Assembly (NCBI GenBank): GCA_900313875.1
Contig: OMSY01000196.1
Coordinates: 1-15,046 of the forward strand
Source: an uncultured Actinomycetes bacterium
Lineage (GTDB): Bacteria > Actinomycetota > Coriobacteriia > Coriobacteriales > RUG844
Direction of reading: 5' to 3'
Length of the DNA: 15,046 nucleotides
Shown piece by piece: positions 13,394 through 15,046 of the stretch; the stretch's first letter is position 1; each line of letters starts with the position of its first letter. The notes under the pieces are model-generated. The model was not told the DNA's origin. It saw only the letters and a program-made list of their open reading frames with translations, and searched no databases. Made by a program: the position numbers and the translations under genes.

Positions 13394-14729
13394 CGCTCCG
13401 CTCCTCCGAAGCATCACCATCCTCGTCCGCATCCGCCAAGCATCCATGCTTGCTCACGCGCACCATGGCGATCCGCTTCCTGCGCATCGACTGCACCTTG
13501 AAGGTGTAGCCGTCCTTCTCATAGGTATCACCAGGCAGCGGCAACGTGTCGATCATGTCGAGCAGCCAGCCCGCCAAGGTCTCATACTCGTCGGACTCCG
13601 CCACCGGGAACCCTTCCTCGAGGGCATCGTCGAGCGGGAAGCGCCCGTCGACCAGCCATTCGGTGTCGCTCAGGCGCGTGAGATACTTGTTGTCGGGATC
13701 GAATTCGTCAGCAATCTCGCCGACGATCTCCTCGACGATATCCTCGATGGTAATTAAACCAGCAGTGCCACCATACTCGTCAACCACGATGACCATCTGT
13801 TGATGAGACGTTTGCATTTCGCCGAGCAGGGGAAGGATGTCCTTCATCTCGGGCACGAACACCGGAGCGCGCATATAGCTCCTGACGTTGTCCTCCTCGC
13901 GATCCGAGATGACGGCATCGATGAGGTCCTTGACCATGATGATGCCGATGATGCTATCAGGACCCTCGTGGCAGATGGGCACGCGCGAATATCCGGTATC
14001 GCGCATGACGGAAAGCGCATATCCCACGGTCGCGGTATCCTCCAGCATGGTGATGTCCACACGGGGCACCATGACCTCACGCGCTGTGGTGTCACCCAGG
14101 TCGAAGATCTCGTGGATCATGCGTTTCTCCTCATCGAGCAGCGTGTCCTGCTCGGTGACGAGGTACTTGATCTCCTCCTCGGTGACCTCCTGCCGGTCCT
14201 CGGTCCCCTTGATACCGAAGATCTTCGCGACCGCGTTGGTCGATGCGGCAAGCAAGCGGACGAACGGGGAGGCCAGGCGTTCGAAGCGCGAGATGGGGTG
14301 CGCGACACGCATCGCCACGCCTTCAGGGTTCGACAGTGCGACTCGCTTGGGAAGCAATTCCCCGAAGACGAGACTCACGTACGAGATGATGAGGGTGACG
14401 ATGATGACCGAAAGGGCGCTGGCCACCATGGGAAGCCAGGGGATGTCGATACCTGACAACCAGACGCCGAAAGGCTCCGCCAACGTCGCGGTCGCCAGCG
14501 CCGAGGAGCCGAACCCGATGAGTGTGATGAACACCTGGATGGCTGCCAGAAGCTTGTCGCTATCCTCGGAGACATCGAGTGCTTCCCGCGCTTGCTTGGA
14601 TCCCTCCTCATCGGCCTTCTGCTGGAGAACGGCTCTGCGAGCGCTCACCAAGGCCATCTCCGACATCGCAAAATACCCGTTGAAGCTGACGAGAATCAGC
14701 GTGAAGAGGATACTTAGAACTATTTCCAT
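13383..14729 (-). CDS. CorC/CNNM-family membrane protein (DUF21-CBS-CorC_HlyC)
   Basis: A 448-residue protein of the usual layout. A DUF21 membrane domain (about 1-185) has NGYFAMSEMAL and the GELLPKRVAL motif. A CBS pair lies at about 205-330, and a CorC_HlyC domain (about 345-425) includes the EYGGTAGLITIEDIVEEIVG hinge region before it. The C-terminus is an acidic tail. Family members act in Mg2+ (and cobalt) homeostasis, several as Na+-coupled Mg2+ exporters; hemolysin C is an old name. It would act oppositely to the uptake operon at 1684-4828 if it exports Mg2+. The ATG at 14729 is preceded by a weak GGGTAGAGA. The 3' end overlaps the PspC gene by 11 bases, so they are probably one transcript. 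Confidence 0.93.
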   Translation of the reverse strand: MEIVLSILFTLILVSFNGYFAMSEMALVSARRAVLQQKADEEGSKQAREALDVSEDSDKLLAAIQVFITLIGFGSSALATATLAEPFGVWLSGIDIPWLPMVASALSVIIVTLIISYVSLVFGELLPKRVALSNPEGVAMRVAHPISRFERLASPFVRLLAASTNAVAKIFGIKGTEDRQEVTEEEIKYLVTEQDTLLDEEKRMIHEIFDLGDTTAREVMVPRVDITMLEDTATVGYALSVMRDTGYSRVPICHEGPDSIIGIIMVKDLIDAVISDREEDNVRSYMRAPVFVPEMKDILPLLGEMQTSHQQMVIVVDEYGGTAGLITIEDIVEEIVGEIADEFDPDNKYLTRLSDTEWLVDGRFPLDDALEEGFPVAESDEYETLAGWLLDMIDTLPLPGDTYEKDGYTFKVQSMRRKRIAMVRVSKHGCLADADEDGDASEERSDED

Positions 14730-14799
14730 TCTCTACCCAGTCATAATCCCGTGATCGAACCCCGCAGGCCCTCACCTGCAGGACAGATGGCAGGTCACC

Positions 14800-15009
14800 T
14801 CAGACGAGGACGATGTACCCTTCCCCCTCGATGACGTTCTTGAGCGCATCGACGGTGACGAGCGAGGAATCATAGGTGACCTCGACGGTACCGGCATCAT
14901 GGTCCGCCGATGCGGACGTGACGCCCGGCAAGGACTCAAGCGCTTCCTCGATGCGTCTCCCGCAACCAGCACACTTCATGCCCCTGACCTCGAAAACCTC
15001 TATTTCCAT
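14800..15009 (-). CDS. Free-standing heavy-metal-associated (HMA) domain protein
   Basis: A 69-residue protein with the ferredoxin-like HMA fold. The metal-binding loop GMKCAGCGRRIEEAL (Cys13, Cys16) is at about residues 10-24. CopZ-type chaperones of this size carry Cu(I) to P-type ATPases. The ATG at 15009 has AAAGGA 8 bases upstream. No copper ATPase is in the window, but the window ends 37 bases upstream, so a partner such as copA could lie there. An open frame on the minus strand from the right edge to a TAG at 15000-15002 might be the tail of an upstream gene, overlapping this start by about 10 bases, but too little is visible to claim it. The gap to the CorC-type gene is 70 bases with only a weak hairpin. 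Confidence 0.9.
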   Translation of the reverse strand: MEIEVFEVRGMKCAGCGRRIEEALESLPGVTSASADHDAGTVEVTYDSSLVTVDALKNVIEGEGYIVLV

Positions 15010-15046
15010 GAACGGGTCCTTTCCCCCTCGATGTCATCCTTGTCCG

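Noticed and set aside
14774..14795. ACCTGC/GCAGGT hairpin between the HMA and CorC-type genes as a terminator
   Set aside because: The stem is only 6 bp with a 10-base loop and no T-run on either strand.
15000..15046. Tail of an upstream gene at the right edge (minus strand, ending at TAG 15000-15002)
   Set aside because: Only about 14 codons are visible and another frame also ends nearby, so neither can be supported.

Overview
The window looks like chromosome from a high-GC Gram-positive bacterium, most likely a Coriobacteriia member (Eggerthella/Olsenella/Atopobium-like). The base composition is GC-rich and genes have strong AGGAGG-type ribosome binding sites. An M-box-controlled operon carries an Nramp-related magnesium transporter of the type characterised from Eggerthella lenta. 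The assignment is inference; no rRNA or other phylogenetic marker is present. There are no tRNAs, insertion sequences, phage genes or CRISPR arrays.

Layout, left to right. (1) 1-917, minus: purB, cut by the left edge. (2) 918-1683: a 766-base non-coding block with a sigma70-type promoter, an M-box (ykoK) magnesium riboswitch, a perfect intrinsic terminator, and a further ~220-base leader with competing hairpins and a possible second promoter. (3) 1684-5500, plus: a PRC/MgtE-N/CBS/membrane protein whose membrane part has lost the usual MgtE pore residues, an NRMT-type Mg2+ transporter, then 5-formyltetrahydrofolate cyclo-ligase. (4) 5535-9249, minus: an envelope group read from right to left: YtxH-like protein, PRC-barrel protein, and a membrane-anchored polysaccharide deacetylase-like protein with altered metal-ligand motifs and a long acidic cytoplasmic tail. 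(5) 9472-11313, minus: a SAM-dependent methyltransferase-like protein followed by a free-standing protein resembling the N-terminal domain of cyanophycin synthetase. (6) 11409-15009, minus: a free-standing HMA metal-binding protein, a CorC/CNNM-type CBS membrane protein, and two PspC-family membrane proteins in an overlapping, translationally coupled array.

The main theme is divalent-metal, chiefly magnesium, homeostasis. Riboswitch-gated uptake (MgtE-like plus NRMT) lies in the left half and a CorC/CNNM family protein in the right half. The most interesting proposal is that the MgtE-like protein is no longer a conventional channel. It keeps the Mg2+-sensing N and CBS domains but has DDAATYS where MgtE has GNAGTQS, and no acidic residue in its last helix. 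It sits 19 bases upstream of an NRMT carrier, so the pair may act as sensor plus transporter. Other points are the deacetylase-like protein with TFDGGP and HGYDN motifs, and the orphan cyanophycin-synthetase-like domain next to a methyltransferase.
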